In this document: positions 18,391 through 27,566 of the stretch, piece after piece | Layout: each line of letters opens with the position of its first letter | How positions within the stretch are numbered: the stretch's first letter is position 1 | Assembly: GCA_002360945.1 (NCBI GenBank) | Contig: DERO01000009.1 | Location: forward strand, 1 to 30,551 | DNA from: Leclercia adecarboxylata | GTDB lineage: Bacteria; Pseudomonadota; Gammaproteobacteria; Enterobacterales; Enterobacteriaceae | DNA length: 30,551 bases | Direction of reading: 5' to 3' | Notes under the pieces: generated by a model | The model's input: the letters and a program-made list of their open reading frames with translations, nothing else | What the model was told of the DNA's origin: nothing | Database searches by the model: none | Translations under genes and position numbers: made by a program

Positions 18391-20506
18391 CGAACTATTT
18401 GCAACTATCATCGCAAAGATTAACTTCTCACTGCGCAAAAAAACGCCCGTCATCCTGCAATCTGAAGCGGCAGAATGCGGTATTACCTGTTTAACCATGG
18501 TTTGTGGTTACTATGGGCTCGATATTGATCTGTTCAACTTCCGCCAACGTTATGGCAGCGCCTCTCACGGTGTATCCCTGCTCTCTTTAAGCAAAACAGC
18601 TGAAAATGCAGGTTTAAAATGCCGCGCGCTTTCGCTGGACCTGGATGAAATAAGACAGCTTAAATTGCCCTGTATTCTTCACTGGGGCATGAACCACTAT
18701 GTCGTATTGACCAAAGTACGCAAGTCCAGTTTTGTCATTAACGATCCGGCGATGGGAAAACGTATTATTGGCATGCAGGAGATGTCCAATAATTTCACCG
18801 GCGTTGCACTTGAACTCTGGCCTGATCAAAATTTCCAACAGGAAAAGGCAAAGTCCCGTCTTCAACTATTAGACCTCATGCGCAATATTGTCGGCCTGAA
18901 GTCCGTGCTGGTGAAGATTTTTGCTTTCTCGGTGGTCGTAGAGGCTATCGCATTACTATTACCTATCGGTACGCAAATGGTGACAGACCATGTCATCATG
19001 GCACACGATCAAAGCCTGCTGTCGGTCATTTGTCTCGGCCTGGTATTCTTTACGCTGTTCCGTACTTTCATCAGCATGTTGCGCGCCTGGACCTCGCTGA
19101 AACTGAATACGTTGACCAATATTCAGTGGAAGACGACGCTATTCGAACATTTGACAAAACTGCCGCTGTCTTTCTTTGAAAAGCGCTATTTAGGGGATAT
19201 TCAGTCGCGATTTTCGTCGCTTGATACTATTCGCTCAACCTTCACCAATAGCATCGTCAGCGGCATCATTGACTCGATCATGACTATTGGCCTGCTTATT
19301 ATGCTGTCACTATACGGCGGTTGGCTTGTATGGGTCGTTGTGGGCTTTACGCTATGTTACGCCATCATGCGCCTGGCAACTTACCGCTTTTATCGCCGAG
19401 TATCAGAAGAGCAGGTAATAAAAGGTGCACGCTCAAGCTCTCATTTTATGGAGTCGCTTTACGGTATCTCAACCATCAAAGCGCTGAATTTAAGGGAAAG
19501 ACGCTCTCAGCACTGGCTGAACATCAATATCGACGCCTGTAACGCAGGAATTAAGCAAACCCGATTCGATATGATGTTTGGCGGTATCAATACCTTCATT
19601 TCATCCATCGATCAGGTTGTTGTGCTTTGGCTAGGCGCCATTATGGTTATTGATAATAATATGACGCTGGGGATGTTCATGGCATTCAACGCCTATCGCG
19701 GCCAATTCTCACAGCGAGCATCCAGCTTAATTGATCTGGTTATGCAGCTACGCATGCTGTCATTACACAATGAACGCTTATCAGAAATTGTGTTCAGCGA
19801 ACCCGAAAAAGAGTTACCAACACGTCGGGTCTTCCCGGAGAATTCAGGGGTCAGGCTGGAGGTTAAGAACCTGAGCTACCAATATGATCCGTTCTCTCAA
19901 CCTATCTTTTCTAACATGAACATTATTGTTGAGCCGGGTGAGTCTGTCGCCCTTATCGGCCCATCCGGTGTCGGGAAAACGACGCTGCTAAAAGTGATGT
20001 GCGGGTTACTGTCACCCACAACAGGTGACGTGTTGGCCGATCAACTTGATATCCAAAAAATTGGCCTCAACAATTATCGCCTGGGTACCGCCTGCGTTCT
20101 GCAAGAAGACAGGCTATTTTCAGGTTCGATTAGCGATAACATCAGTGGCTTTGAGGATAACCCGGATAGTGACTTTATTATTGAATGCGCCCGACGCTGC
20201 AATATTCATGATGAAATCATGAAAATGCCAATGGGCTACGAAACGATGGTTGGTGAGCTGGGATTAGGCATTTCAGGTGGACAAAAGCAGCGCATACTGA
20301 TTGCTCGTGCGTTATATCGTAAGCCCAGCATTCTTTTCATGGATGAAGCAACCAGCCATCTGGATCTGAGTAACGAATCCGCCATTAACCAGGCTATTTC
20401 AGATTTAAGCATTACCCGGATTATCGTTGCACATCGGCCATCAACCATTGCATCCGCCGATCGGATCATCGATTTATCCCAACGGAATATAACGGCATTA
20501 GCGTAA
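18383..20506 (+). CDS. C39 peptidase-containing ABC exporter (CvaB-like)
   Basis: An inner-membrane exporter that removes double-glycine leaders and secretes the mature peptide. The N-terminal C39 protease (residues 1-130) has all expected residues: Gln26, Cys32 in QSEAAECGITC, His105 in WGMNHYVVL and Asp121 in INDPAMG. The membrane domain spans about 150-430. The nucleotide-binding domain has Walker A GPSGVGKTT near 525, signature LGISGGQKQR near 626, Walker B ILFMDEATSHLD near 649 and the switch His in IVAHRPST near 682. It has 707 residues, a usual length. It overlaps the adaptor gene by 8 bases and is followed after 18 bases by the yjeJ-like gene. The substrates are probably the Gly-Ala-leader peptides at 27.5-29.0 kb. 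Confidence 0.95.
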   Translation: MNNELFATIIAKINFSLRKKTPVILQSEAAECGITCLTMVCGYYGLDIDLFNFRQRYGSASHGVSLLSLSKTAENAGLKCRALSLDLDEIRQLKLPCILHWGMNHYVVLTKVRKSSFVINDPAMGKRIIGMQEMSNNFTGVALELWPDQNFQQEKAKSRLQLLDLMRNIVGLKSVLVKIFAFSVVVEAIALLLPIGTQMVTDHVIMAHDQSLLSVICLGLVFFTLFRTFISMLRAWTSLKLNTLTNIQWKTTLFEHLTKLPLSFFEKRYLGDIQSRFSSLDTIRSTFTNSIVSGIIDSIMTIGLLIMLSLYGGWLVWVVVGFTLCYAIMRLATYRFYRRVSEEQVIKGARSSSHFMESLYGISTIKALNLRERRSQHWLNINIDACNAGIKQTRFDMMFGGINTFISSIDQVVVLWLGAIMVIDNNMTLGMFMAFNAYRGQFSQRASSLIDLVMQLRMLSLHNERLSEIVFSEPEKELPTRRVFPENSGVRLEVKNLSYQYDPFSQPIFSNMNIIVEPGESVALIGPSGVGKTTLLKVMCGLLSPTTGDVLADQLDIQKIGLNNYRLGTACVLQEDRLFSGSISDNISGFEDNPDSDFIIECARRCNIHDEIMKMPMGYETMVGELGLGISGGQKQRILIARALYRKPSILFMDEATSHLDLSNESAINQAISDLSITRIIVAHRPSTIASADRIIDLSQRNITALA

Positions 20507-20524
20507 TAGTATAAGGAGAGCCTC

Positions 20525-21409
20525 ATGCAAGGAACAATGAAAGGTTTCAATACTGCAACCATTAAAAACGGTGAAGAGTTATTTGCGTTGACCCTGAAAA
20601 TTAAACAGCAAGACGAACAGTGTCAGCTCTATTATCTGCAGCCTGTCGTCCTCTTCGATCTGTTGCAAATTTTAATGAGCAGACTGGCAAAAATCACGCA
20701 GCGGGTAACCACCGAAGGGGAAAGTTATCAGAAGAAGCTGGTCGCAAGCAGTGAAGAACTTGTCAGTAATATTCCACAAATCGATATGTCTGAACTCCAG
20801 CAACCGGATTCTGCACGACGTATTGCCTCATTAACATTAAAACCGGGCGATAATCATTTCTCGATGATTGCTGTGCTGCAAAACGAAAGCATTGCCATAT
20901 TGACGTTGGACGATACACAGGTCGGGGCGATGTTGGTTGGCATTCAACAAGCTCTGCACAATGCAGGTGATGAAAAGCTCCTGACATATATAAATTCACA
21001 TCTGGATCATATCATTCTGTATGCCACAGACTTGACAGGCATGCCACGTATTGATTACCAGCAATTTGAATATCCCGAGTGGAAGCATTCAATCTTCTCG
21101 CACCATCTGGCCGTACTGTACTGTTTCGCTACCGATCAAGGAGAGAAAATCCTTGCAGGTGCCGTAATTAAGACCAGCGTTGAGCCTCGCTCTGAGCGTG
21201 AAGTAAGCATTGTTCGGTTACTGGCAGAAAAATGCCCGAAACTTAAAGCGTTTAGCGATAAATATCCTCTGACACAGGTGATGACCCGAGTGCTCCCCGC
21301 ACCACAAGGGAAAATGGCCTCACTGGACGAATGTTTAATGCCATTACGCGTATTCTGTCAGGAGATGCAGGCGAATCTGAACTCATCCAACCCTGCAGTA
21401 CGTCATTAA
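20525..21409 (+). CDS. yjeJ: YjeJ-like protein, third gene of the secretion operon
   Basis: A 294-residue soluble protein with no signal peptide or membrane segment and no motif I recognise. The N-terminal part (YYLQPVVLFDLLQILMSRLAK near 35-55) is amphipathic helix; the rest alternates beta-like and helical stretches. It lies beside yjeI and opposite to it, exactly where E. coli has yjeJ, and the length agrees with E. coli YjeJ (about 289 residues), so the name is mainly by synteny. AAGGAG stands 6 bases before the ATG. The start is only 18 bases beyond the exporter gene, so it is cotranscribed with it. Role unknown: an accessory, regulatory or immunity role in peptide export is possible but unproven. 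Confidence 0.7.
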   Translation: MQGTMKGFNTATIKNGEELFALTLKIKQQDEQCQLYYLQPVVLFDLLQILMSRLAKITQRVTTEGESYQKKLVASSEELVSNIPQIDMSELQQPDSARRIASLTLKPGDNHFSMIAVLQNESIAILTLDDTQVGAMLVGIQQALHNAGDEKLLTYINSHLDHIILYATDLTGMPRIDYQQFEYPEWKHSIFSHHLAVLYCFATDQGEKILAGAVIKTSVEPRSEREVSIVRLLAEKCPKLKAFSDKYPLTQVMTRVLPAPQGKMASLDECLMPLRVFCQEMQANLNSSNPAVRH

Positions 21410-21431
21410 TAAAACCGATAATATTTAGCGC

Positions 21432-21482
21432 AAAAAAGGTTGTTTTCCTCGCTCATTGAGGAAGAACAACCTTTTTCTTTTT
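21432..21482. terminator. Bidirectional terminator between yjeJ and yjeI
   Basis: AAAAGGTTGTTTTCCTC pairs with GAGGAAGAACAACCTTTT (17 bp stem, one bulged G) around GCTCATT. T-rich tracts lie on the exit side in both directions, so it ends both the secretion operon and yjeI. Confidence 0.9.
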
Positions 21483-21504
21483 CAAAATGGCATCTGAAGG
21501 AACA

Positions 21505-21858
21505 TCAGTTCGGACATTTGTAGACTTGCCCGTTCATTTCGCTATCCGTCGGTACAAAACTGGATAATAGACCTTCTGTCGGGCTGCTGACGCCATAGAT
21601 AACGTTCCCGCCCAGTGCTGCAGCCTGGTTACGCAGATCGTTAGCGGCTCCACGCATTGACCCCCCCTCAGCACCATGCTGACCGGAGAGCCAGTTTCCT
21701 TGCTTCCCCGTGGCGGTACCCACTAACTGGCATTCTGCGCCAGGCTTATCTTCTGAGAAGCGTACTTTCTGGCCATCAGCACTAAGTTCGTTGCTGTGGC
21801 TGCAACCCGCCAGCAGTAGCATTGCAACTACTGTCCCTGCCAGATATTTCGTCTGCAT
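21505..21858 (-). CDS. yjeI: Small lipoprotein YjeI (DUF4156)
   Basis: A 117-residue lipoprotein with signal peptide and lipobox LLAGC (Cys19). The body has the conserved GAECQLVGTATGKQ and GSMRGAANDLRNQAA blocks and ends YKCPN, matching E. coli YjeI in length and most residues. Function unknown. In E. coli it adjoins groL directly; here about 7 kb of fimbrial and peptide genes lies between them. The 5' leader has a hairpin CTGGAC-ACCCCA-GTCCAG (plus-strand 21880-21897), about 22 bases before the start. Confidence 0.93.
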   Translation of the reverse strand: MQTKYLAGTVVAMLLLAGCSHSNELSADGQKVRFSEDKPGAECQLVGTATGKQGNWLSGQHGAEGGSMRGAANDLRNQAAALGGNVIYGVSSPTEGLLSSFVPTDSEMNGQVYKCPN

Positions 21859-22404
21859 GTTTTCCCCATAATCAATAAGCTGGACACCCCAGTCCAGATA
21901 CCCTTTTATACTAAAAAGACGAGCAAAAGAACATCACAGGATCATCTCAGCCCAATCGACCCCCCATTGTGCATAGCAGGTCAGGTACGAAAAAAGACTC
22001 AAAATTACTTCATCTACTTCATTTTCATCTTATTTAGAATAATCTTGTGATATGAATTAAAAAATTTTACGCGCTATTATTAGTGTGCTACCTAATAATA
22101 AACAAGGCTAAACAGGTGGTTAGTACCTTATTCATATCTCCTTTTAAACCTTCCCTTAGGTAATTCAGGCAACATTCAGTTCTTCACATTCTTTCAGTAA
22201 CAAATTAGATGTAATTCATTAAGCCCCCTCCTGTTCCCACGTTAAATTAGCCGCCGGTCATCCTCATCTCTGCACTCTGGCAGAAGAGTCGAGCCCGGAG
22301 AAGCATAAAGTCGCTTTCCTTTAATGCCGGCTTTTAGCTTTAACGTAACGAACGTAGTAACTGTCTTTAAAGACCAGAAAATTTAAAACAAAAGGATTGT
22401 TTAA
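21859..22404. other. 546 bp AT-rich gap between yjeI and the fimbrial operon
   Basis: No gene is seen. It holds the yjeI leader hairpin (21880-21897) and a TATAAA-like element for the minus strand near 21908. Upstream of the major pilin lies a 12 bp palindrome, GTCTTTAAAGAC (22363-22374), about 30 bases before the ATG, where it could be an operator or fold in the leader RNA. No long inverted repeats or recombinase gene indicating a phase-variable switch are present. The region 21990-22200 is strongly AT-rich, suiting H-NS-type silencing (inference). Confidence 0.5.
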
Positions 22405-22947
22405 ATGAAAAAAAATATTCTTGCAGCATTGATCGCTACTGGCACCCTGATGGCGTTTAATGCAAGCGCAAATGACGGATCCGTGAACTTTGTAGGCGAC
22501 ATCACTGATGGCGCATGTACTGTTAACGTACAAAACTCCGGCGCAAAAACCGGTAACGTAACTTTAGGCTCCGTACCTAAATCTGCGTTTACAGGTACGG
22601 GTTCTACTGCGGGTGGTAACTCTGGTCTGGCTGCAATTAACGTTTCTCTGTCTGGTTGCCCAACCACTAAAACCAACGCCTATGTAACCTTCGATGGTGA
22701 CTATTTCGGCGGCAGCAACGATTACCTGCAGCTGACCAGCTACGGTTCCGAAGGCATTGCGAAAGGCGTGGCGGTAAAACTGCTGGATTCTAGCGGCAAC
22801 CACGTGAAACTGGGCCAGCGCTCTGATGCAATTGCACTGACTGGCGGCGCTGCTAACGTTGCATTTAAAGCGACCTATGCTCAGGTTGAAGGCACTGTTG
22901 CTGCAGGTACTGCAAACGCAGTTGCAACTCTGCTGGTAACTTATTAA
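22405..22947 (+). CDS. Major fimbrial subunit (chaperone-usher pilin)
   Basis: A 180-residue pilin. A signal peptide of 22 residues ends at NASA, followed by the N-terminal donor-strand segment GSVNFVGDITDGACTVNV. Two cysteines (DGACTV and LSGCPTT) form the usual pilin disulfide, and the C-terminus ends ATLLVTY with the penultimate-tyrosine beta strand that binds the chaperone. Small polar and Gly/Ala-rich composition is normal for a shaft subunit. AAAGGA stands 8-9 bases before the ATG. A strong hairpin follows the gene (22955-22988), so this subunit is probably made in excess over the downstream assembly genes. Confidence 0.92.
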   Translation: MKKNILAALIATGTLMAFNASANDGSVNFVGDITDGACTVNVQNSGAKTGNVTLGSVPKSAFTGTGSTAGGNSGLAAINVSLSGCPTTKTNAYVTFDGDYFGGSNDYLQLTSYGSEGIAKGVAVKLLDSSGNHVKLGQRSDAIALTGGAANVAFKATYAQVEGTVAAGTANAVATLLVTY

Positions 22948-22954
22948 TGATAAT

Positions 22955-22988
22955 AAGCCTCTCATTTCGATGGGAGGCTTTCTATTTT
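22955..22988 (+). terminator. Partial terminator between pilin and chaperone
   Basis: AAGCCTCTCAT-TTCG-ATGGGAGGCTT forms an 11 bp stem (one G-T wobble) capped by a very stable UUCG tetraloop, followed by TCTATTTT. It lies 8 bases after the pilin stop and 14 bases before the chaperone start. Such attenuators commonly set high pilin-to-usher ratios. Confidence 0.85.
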
Positions 22989-23001
22989 AAAGTGGTGCAC
23001 A

Positions 23002-23688
23002 ATGCGATTACTTTCTCAATTATCAATAATTCTCTCTCTGCTTCTGATCTCCACTTTCGCTTCTGCAGGCGTACAGGTGGGAACGACTCGGATAATTTTT
23101 ATCGAAGGGAAAAAGGAGGCCAGCGTATCTCTGGATAACCAGGACAGTACCCCCTATCTGATTAAATCCTGGGCCGAGAATGATAAAATTGCAGGTTCTC
23201 ATTTCATGGTGACCCCGCCACTCTTCCGTCTGGAAGGTAATCAGAAAAACGTCGTCCGTATTTTTAAACTCGACGGTGTACTCCCTGCCGATCGTGAATC
23301 ACTGTTTTTCTTTAATACAACGGCTATCCCGGCCAGTACGGAAGATAACAGTCGCAATACGCTACAGATTGCCGTCAGGACCAAGCTTAAACTCATTTTT
23401 CGACCAAAAGCATTAAAAGATGATATGCCGACGAGCTTTGTTGGGAATCTGACCTGGGAAAAGAAAAATAATACCCTAACCGTGCGTAACCCGTCGCCTT
23501 ATTACATTAATTTTATGAGCGTTGCGGTAAATAGCGTTCCAGTCGAATTAAAAGATGTCAACTATGTTGCGCCTTTTTCATCTGCAACATTCATGTTGAA
23601 TAACGCGAATGCGGCTAGCGGGAAAATCGAATGGATCGCGATTAACGACTTTGGCGGACAAAGCAAAACATATCAAAGTGCGTTTTAA
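23002..23688 (+). CDS. Periplasmic fimbrial chaperone (PapD family)
   Basis: A 228-residue chaperone with a signal peptide ending near FASA and two Ig-like domains. Family landmarks are GTTRIIFIEGKKEASV with the subunit-anchoring Arg in the first strand, PPLFRLEGNQKNVVRI, DRESLFFFNTTAIP and IAVRTKLKLIFRP with the anchoring Lys. It folds pilins in the periplasm by donor-strand complementation and delivers them to the usher encoded next. Confidence 0.94.
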   Translation: MRLLSQLSIILSLLLISTFASAGVQVGTTRIIFIEGKKEASVSLDNQDSTPYLIKSWAENDKIAGSHFMVTPPLFRLEGNQKNVVRIFKLDGVLPADRESLFFFNTTAIPASTEDNSRNTLQIAVRTKLKLIFRPKALKDDMPTSFVGNLTWEKKNNTLTVRNPSPYYINFMSVAVNSVPVELKDVNYVAPFSSATFMLNNANAASGKIEWIAINDFGGQSKTYQSAF

Positions 23689-23736
23689 CTCCAGATAATA
23701 ATATATTCAATTTCAGAATACACCGGGGTCAAAGGA

Positions 23737-26307
23737 ATGATTACGAAATTCAGACTATCTCCATGCTTTTTAGCCTTGCTTGGCATTGGCTTATTAAGTT
23801 CTACAGCCGTATCGTTTTCTCGTGAATTCTTTAATCCGGCGTTTCTGACAAATATGAACGGTTCAGACAAGAACCCCGATCTGTCTGTATTTGAAACCGA
23901 GAATTCACAGGGCCCTGGGAAATACAGGGTCGACATCGTTATCAATAATACAACGATTGACACAACGGACGTTGATTTTTTCTCAATATCTGACAAAAGT
24001 GATATCTATTTAAGTAAAAACGATCCCAAAGCGAACCTGTATCCGTGCTTTTCGATCAATACCTTAGCTAATTATGGTGTCCGAACGAGCGCCATTCCCA
24101 CGCTGAAGACCGACAGCAATGGCTGCGTCATTATTAAATCTATTCCTGATGCATCAGTTGATTTTAACTTCAACTTGCAAAAAATCATTCTTAGCATTCC
24201 GCAGGCCGCTATTTCAATGACTGCGCGCGGTTACGTAGCGCCTGAAAGCCTGGATCAGGGTATCAATGCTTTATTTTTAAACTATCATTATAACGGCAAT
24301 AATAGTTACTCTCGTAATAATGACACAACGGATCAACAAACGCATAGTGTTAATTTGTTACCAGGATTAAATTTTGGACCATGGCGCCTGAGAAATTTCA
24401 CAACCTGGAATAAAAGTGACAGCAACAAGGATAACGGCGGAAGTTGGGATACTGTTTATACGTATCTCGAACGCAATATTATCGCATTAAAAAGCAACTT
24501 AACTTTAGGTGAAAGCTCATCTGAATCGGATGTATATGACAGCGTACCATTCCGGGGCGTGCAACTCGCTTCCGATGACTTCATGGATCCTGAAAGTACC
24601 CAAGGCTATGCACCTGTTGTACGCGGTATCGCAAAAGGTAATGCGAAGGTCGTGATTAAGCAAAATGGCTACGTTATTTATCAATCTTTCGTGCCACCCG
24701 GTGCGTTTGAGATCACCGACCTCTATTCTACTGGCGGTAACGGTGACTTAAACGTCACCATAGAAGAAGCCGACGGGAGCCAACAGAATTACGTTGTGGC
24801 CTATGCCTCTCTGCCCGTGTTGCGCCGCGAAGGCAGCTTAAAATACGGTATTACAACGGGGCAATATCGTTCATCGGATAGTAGCGTTGACTATACGCCG
24901 TTTACTCAGGCAACAGCCAGCTATGGTCTGGCGCTTAACGCCACGGCATATGGCGGTGCCCAGCTGGCATCAAAATATCAATCCATCGTCATGGGTCTGG
25001 GAAAAAACCTGGGCGAATTTGGTGCGGTTTCGCTGGATTTAACGCAAGCCTGGTCCACTAAAAAAGACGAAGATAAAAATTCAGGGCAGTCCCTGCGTGT
25101 GCGTTACAGCAAAAACCTGAACGATGTCGGCACCAACATTTCTATTGCGGGCTATCGCTACTCTACAAGCGGCTTTAGCACCCTGTCTGAAGTGATGGAA
25201 ACCTATCGCGACGACTATCGTATCTATACATCCGATCGCGTTAAAAATCGCACTGAAATTACTGTCAGTCAGAGTCTTGGTGAAGATTTCGGCTATATAA
25301 ACATCGGCGGCGTGATGGAAGACTACTGGAACGAACGCCGACGTAACAACACGCTGAATCTCGGGTATAGCAATAGCTGGAAAGGCATTACCTACAACCT
25401 TAACTATGCCCATAACCGTAGCTCCACGGACAACGCCGGGAACGGACGCCATTACGCTACCGATAAAATATTCTCGCTCAATGTAAACGTCCCACTGGAT
25501 CGTTGGTTATCCAATACCTGGGCGACGTACGGATTAAATACCAGTTCCCCTGGCTCAACAAGCAACAGTGTGGGCATTTCAGGTATTGCGCTTGAAGACC
25601 ATAACCTGAACTGGAACATGCAGCAGCAATATGACAACCGTCAATCCGGTAGTGGCAACGCTGGCCTGGACTACAAAGGTACCTATGGCGAGGTATTCGG
25701 CAGCTATAACTACGATAAAAACTGGCAGCGTGTGAACTACGGCGCAAGCGGCAGCATCATCGCACATGCCGACGGTATTACTGCGGGTCAGTCTATCAGC
25801 GATACGACAGCCCTGGTTAAGGCACCAGGCGCAGAGGGCACCCGGGTCATTGGTAATACAGGCGTCAAAACCGACTTCCGTGGTTATGCCATCGTGCCTA
25901 ACGTCAGTATGTACCGTCAAAACGACGTGGTTCTTGATACCGAAACAATGCCAGATGATGTGGAACTGGATACCACCACGGCAACGGTGATCCCTACACG
26001 TGGCGCTATTGTTCTGGCTGAATATATTGGTAAAAAAGGCATCCGTGCGATGCTGCAGCTTATTGATAGCCAGAATAATTATATTCCGTTTGGTGCAATT
26101 GTGACAAACTTGAATGGCGAAAATGCCAGTGAGAATAGCAGTATCGTTAGTGACAACGGTCAAGTCTATCTGACCGGTCTGCCGCAATCCGGCTCACTGA
26201 GTGTGAAATGGGGCAAAAAGGCGACGCAGGCATGTAATGCAGCCTACCAGTTCCCGGATACCGATAGCAGCAACGGTATTAAACAGACGAAGCTGATCTG
26301 TCGCTAA
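23737..26307 (+). CDS. Outer-membrane fimbrial usher
   Basis: An 856-residue usher that forms the outer-membrane assembly pore. Signal peptide to about residue 27, N-terminal periplasmic domain beginning REFFNPAFL, a long Tyr/Asn-rich beta-barrel with a plug domain (for example PVVRGIAKGNAKVVIKQNG near 285-305), and the C-terminal domains with GRGAI-like PTRGAIVLAEY and a final Cys pair (ACNAAYQFP...KLIC). GGGG lies 8 bases before the ATG. Length is normal and no frame damage is seen. Confidence 0.95.
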   Translation: MITKFRLSPCFLALLGIGLLSSTAVSFSREFFNPAFLTNMNGSDKNPDLSVFETENSQGPGKYRVDIVINNTTIDTTDVDFFSISDKSDIYLSKNDPKANLYPCFSINTLANYGVRTSAIPTLKTDSNGCVIIKSIPDASVDFNFNLQKIILSIPQAAISMTARGYVAPESLDQGINALFLNYHYNGNNSYSRNNDTTDQQTHSVNLLPGLNFGPWRLRNFTTWNKSDSNKDNGGSWDTVYTYLERNIIALKSNLTLGESSSESDVYDSVPFRGVQLASDDFMDPESTQGYAPVVRGIAKGNAKVVIKQNGYVIYQSFVPPGAFEITDLYSTGGNGDLNVTIEEADGSQQNYVVAYASLPVLRREGSLKYGITTGQYRSSDSSVDYTPFTQATASYGLALNATAYGGAQLASKYQSIVMGLGKNLGEFGAVSLDLTQAWSTKKDEDKNSGQSLRVRYSKNLNDVGTNISIAGYRYSTSGFSTLSEVMETYRDDYRIYTSDRVKNRTEITVSQSLGEDFGYINIGGVMEDYWNERRRNNTLNLGYSNSWKGITYNLNYAHNRSSTDNAGNGRHYATDKIFSLNVNVPLDRWLSNTWATYGLNTSSPGSTSNSVGISGIALEDHNLNWNMQQQYDNRQSGSGNAGLDYKGTYGEVFGSYNYDKNWQRVNYGASGSIIAHADGITAGQSISDTTALVKAPGAEGTRVIGNTGVKTDFRGYAIVPNVSMYRQNDVVLDTETMPDDVELDTTTATVIPTRGAIVLAEYIGKKGIRAMLQLIDSQNNYIPFGAIVTNLNGENASENSSIVSDNGQVYLTGLPQSGSLSVKWGKKATQACNAAYQFPDTDSSNGIKQTKLICR

Positions 26308-26327
26308 TAATTTAAAAGGATTTTGCC

Positions 26328-27287
26328 ATGACCAGATATTTACTCGCTTTTGGAACTGCTTTTTTAGGGATCTGTAGTCAGGAGGTCCTTGCAGAGGCAA
26401 CGAACTGCATACTTCTTGATGGAAAAACCTATAACGTTAGCCTGACTTCCATGCCAATCGATCCAGATGTTGAAGTTGGCACGATACTTTATACGGAACG
26501 TCTTGATACAACGGGCCCCAAACTGACCTGCCCAATTAACTCGTCTCGTGGGAAATACAACTCAAAAATGTTGGGTAATTTCACTACAATTACAGGGACT
26601 AACGTCTACGGTAATATTTATGCAACAGGAATTACCGGCATTGGAATTCAGATCCGTGACCTTGTGCAATCAGCCAAGAGCGTACCTTATTCAACGAGTA
26701 TGAACTCGGGTGAACTGCTCTATTGGCAGACGGACAAAAAGACGGTGGTTAGCTTTATCAAAACGGGCCCGGTGGGCACCGGTAAAAGTAAAACAGGGCA
26801 AGCTGCTCAGTTTATGCTTGATGACTGGCTTATTGCTAAAATCGCCGTGAACGTTTCGTTTAGCTGGATAACAAAAAGTTGCGTCGCAGAGCCAAACTCG
26901 CGTATTCAAAATATTCAACTTGGTAAACCTTCAGCTAAATCATTCACATCGATTGGCAGTACATCGGAAGATAAGACCTTCTCCGTAAAACTTAAATGCA
27001 AAGAAGATGCCGTACCTGTGTATGTTTCCTTTGAGCCGACTACAGGAAGTAGCGGAACAGGTCTATTAAATATTGATTCCAGCGCTGATGGTGCAGCGAG
27101 CGGCGTAGCCGTCGAAATTTTAAATGGCGGAGACAGAACACCCTTAGCATTCAATACTGATAAAAAATATCATACTGCTGCTGAGCAAACGATAGAGATC
27201 CCACTTATTGCCCGTTATAAAAGAACCGGAACGGTGGTTCCTGGAACGGCTAATGCCGCAATGACATTCACAATTAATCAGTATTAA
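26328..27287 (+). CDS. Fimbrial tip subunit / putative adhesin
   Basis: A 319-residue secreted protein with signal peptide (about 1-22, ending LAEA) and two domains. The N-terminal part (to about 180) has two cysteines and no similarity I recognise; it is probably the receptor-binding domain. The C-terminal pilin domain (about 185-319) has the usual Cys pair (KSCVAEP and LKCKED) and ends AAMTFTINQY, the chaperone-binding strand. It is the last gene of the four-gene fimbrial operon, 20 bases after the usher. The receptor cannot be guessed. Low lysine/high serine-threonine content is ordinary for adhesins. Confidence 0.87.
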   Translation: MTRYLLAFGTAFLGICSQEVLAEATNCILLDGKTYNVSLTSMPIDPDVEVGTILYTERLDTTGPKLTCPINSSRGKYNSKMLGNFTTITGTNVYGNIYATGITGIGIQIRDLVQSAKSVPYSTSMNSGELLYWQTDKKTVVSFIKTGPVGTGKSKTGQAAQFMLDDWLIAKIAVNVSFSWITKSCVAEPNSRIQNIQLGKPSAKSFTSIGSTSEDKTFSVKLKCKEDAVPVYVSFEPTTGSSGTGLLNIDSSADGAASGVAVEILNGGDRTPLAFNTDKKYHTAAEQTIEIPLIARYKRTGTVVPGTANAAMTFTINQY

Positions 27288-27320
27288 TTGAGAGTGTATG
27301 TAGTATAAGTAACAGCCCGA

Positions 27321-27566
27321 ATGCTTTTATTTATCCTGTTACAGGATATAATAATAAACATAAAAAGTGAGCTGCTAGTTTTATGCGATTATATTTTTAA
27401 CTGTTACACAAAATTTATTTTCGCCAGTTTAGAACAAGCAGCACTTTTAATGTTATTTTGCATAGCTATATATGCATACACCCTAATAGATGGTATTTAT
27501 CTATTAATAATTTTATTTATTCGACTGTTACAAAGGAATATATATGAAAGAGTTATCTGTATTTGA
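27321..27566 (+). CDS. Doubtful small hydrophobic ORF before the peptide array
   Basis: An 81-residue, very hydrophobic reading frame with two or three potential membrane segments, in the AT-rich leader just before the first peptide gene, which it overlaps by 23 bases. There is no clear ribosome site before its ATG and its composition is what AT-rich DNA gives by chance. Position and membrane character would suit a microcin immunity protein, but this may equally be untranslated leader. The same gap (27288-27543) holds a perfect hairpin ATCCTG-TTA-CAGGAT (27333-27347) directly joined to a consensus TATAAT (27347-27352). Confidence 0.2.
   Translation: MLLFILLQDIIINIKSELLVLCDYIFNCYTKFIFASLEQAALLMLFCIAIYAYTLIDGIYLLIILFIRLLQRNIYERVICI

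Noticed and set aside
21859..22404. Possible phase-variable (fimS-like) invertible promoter before the pilin gene
   Set aside because: No pair of long inverted repeats and no FimB/FimE-type recombinase gene is visible in the window.
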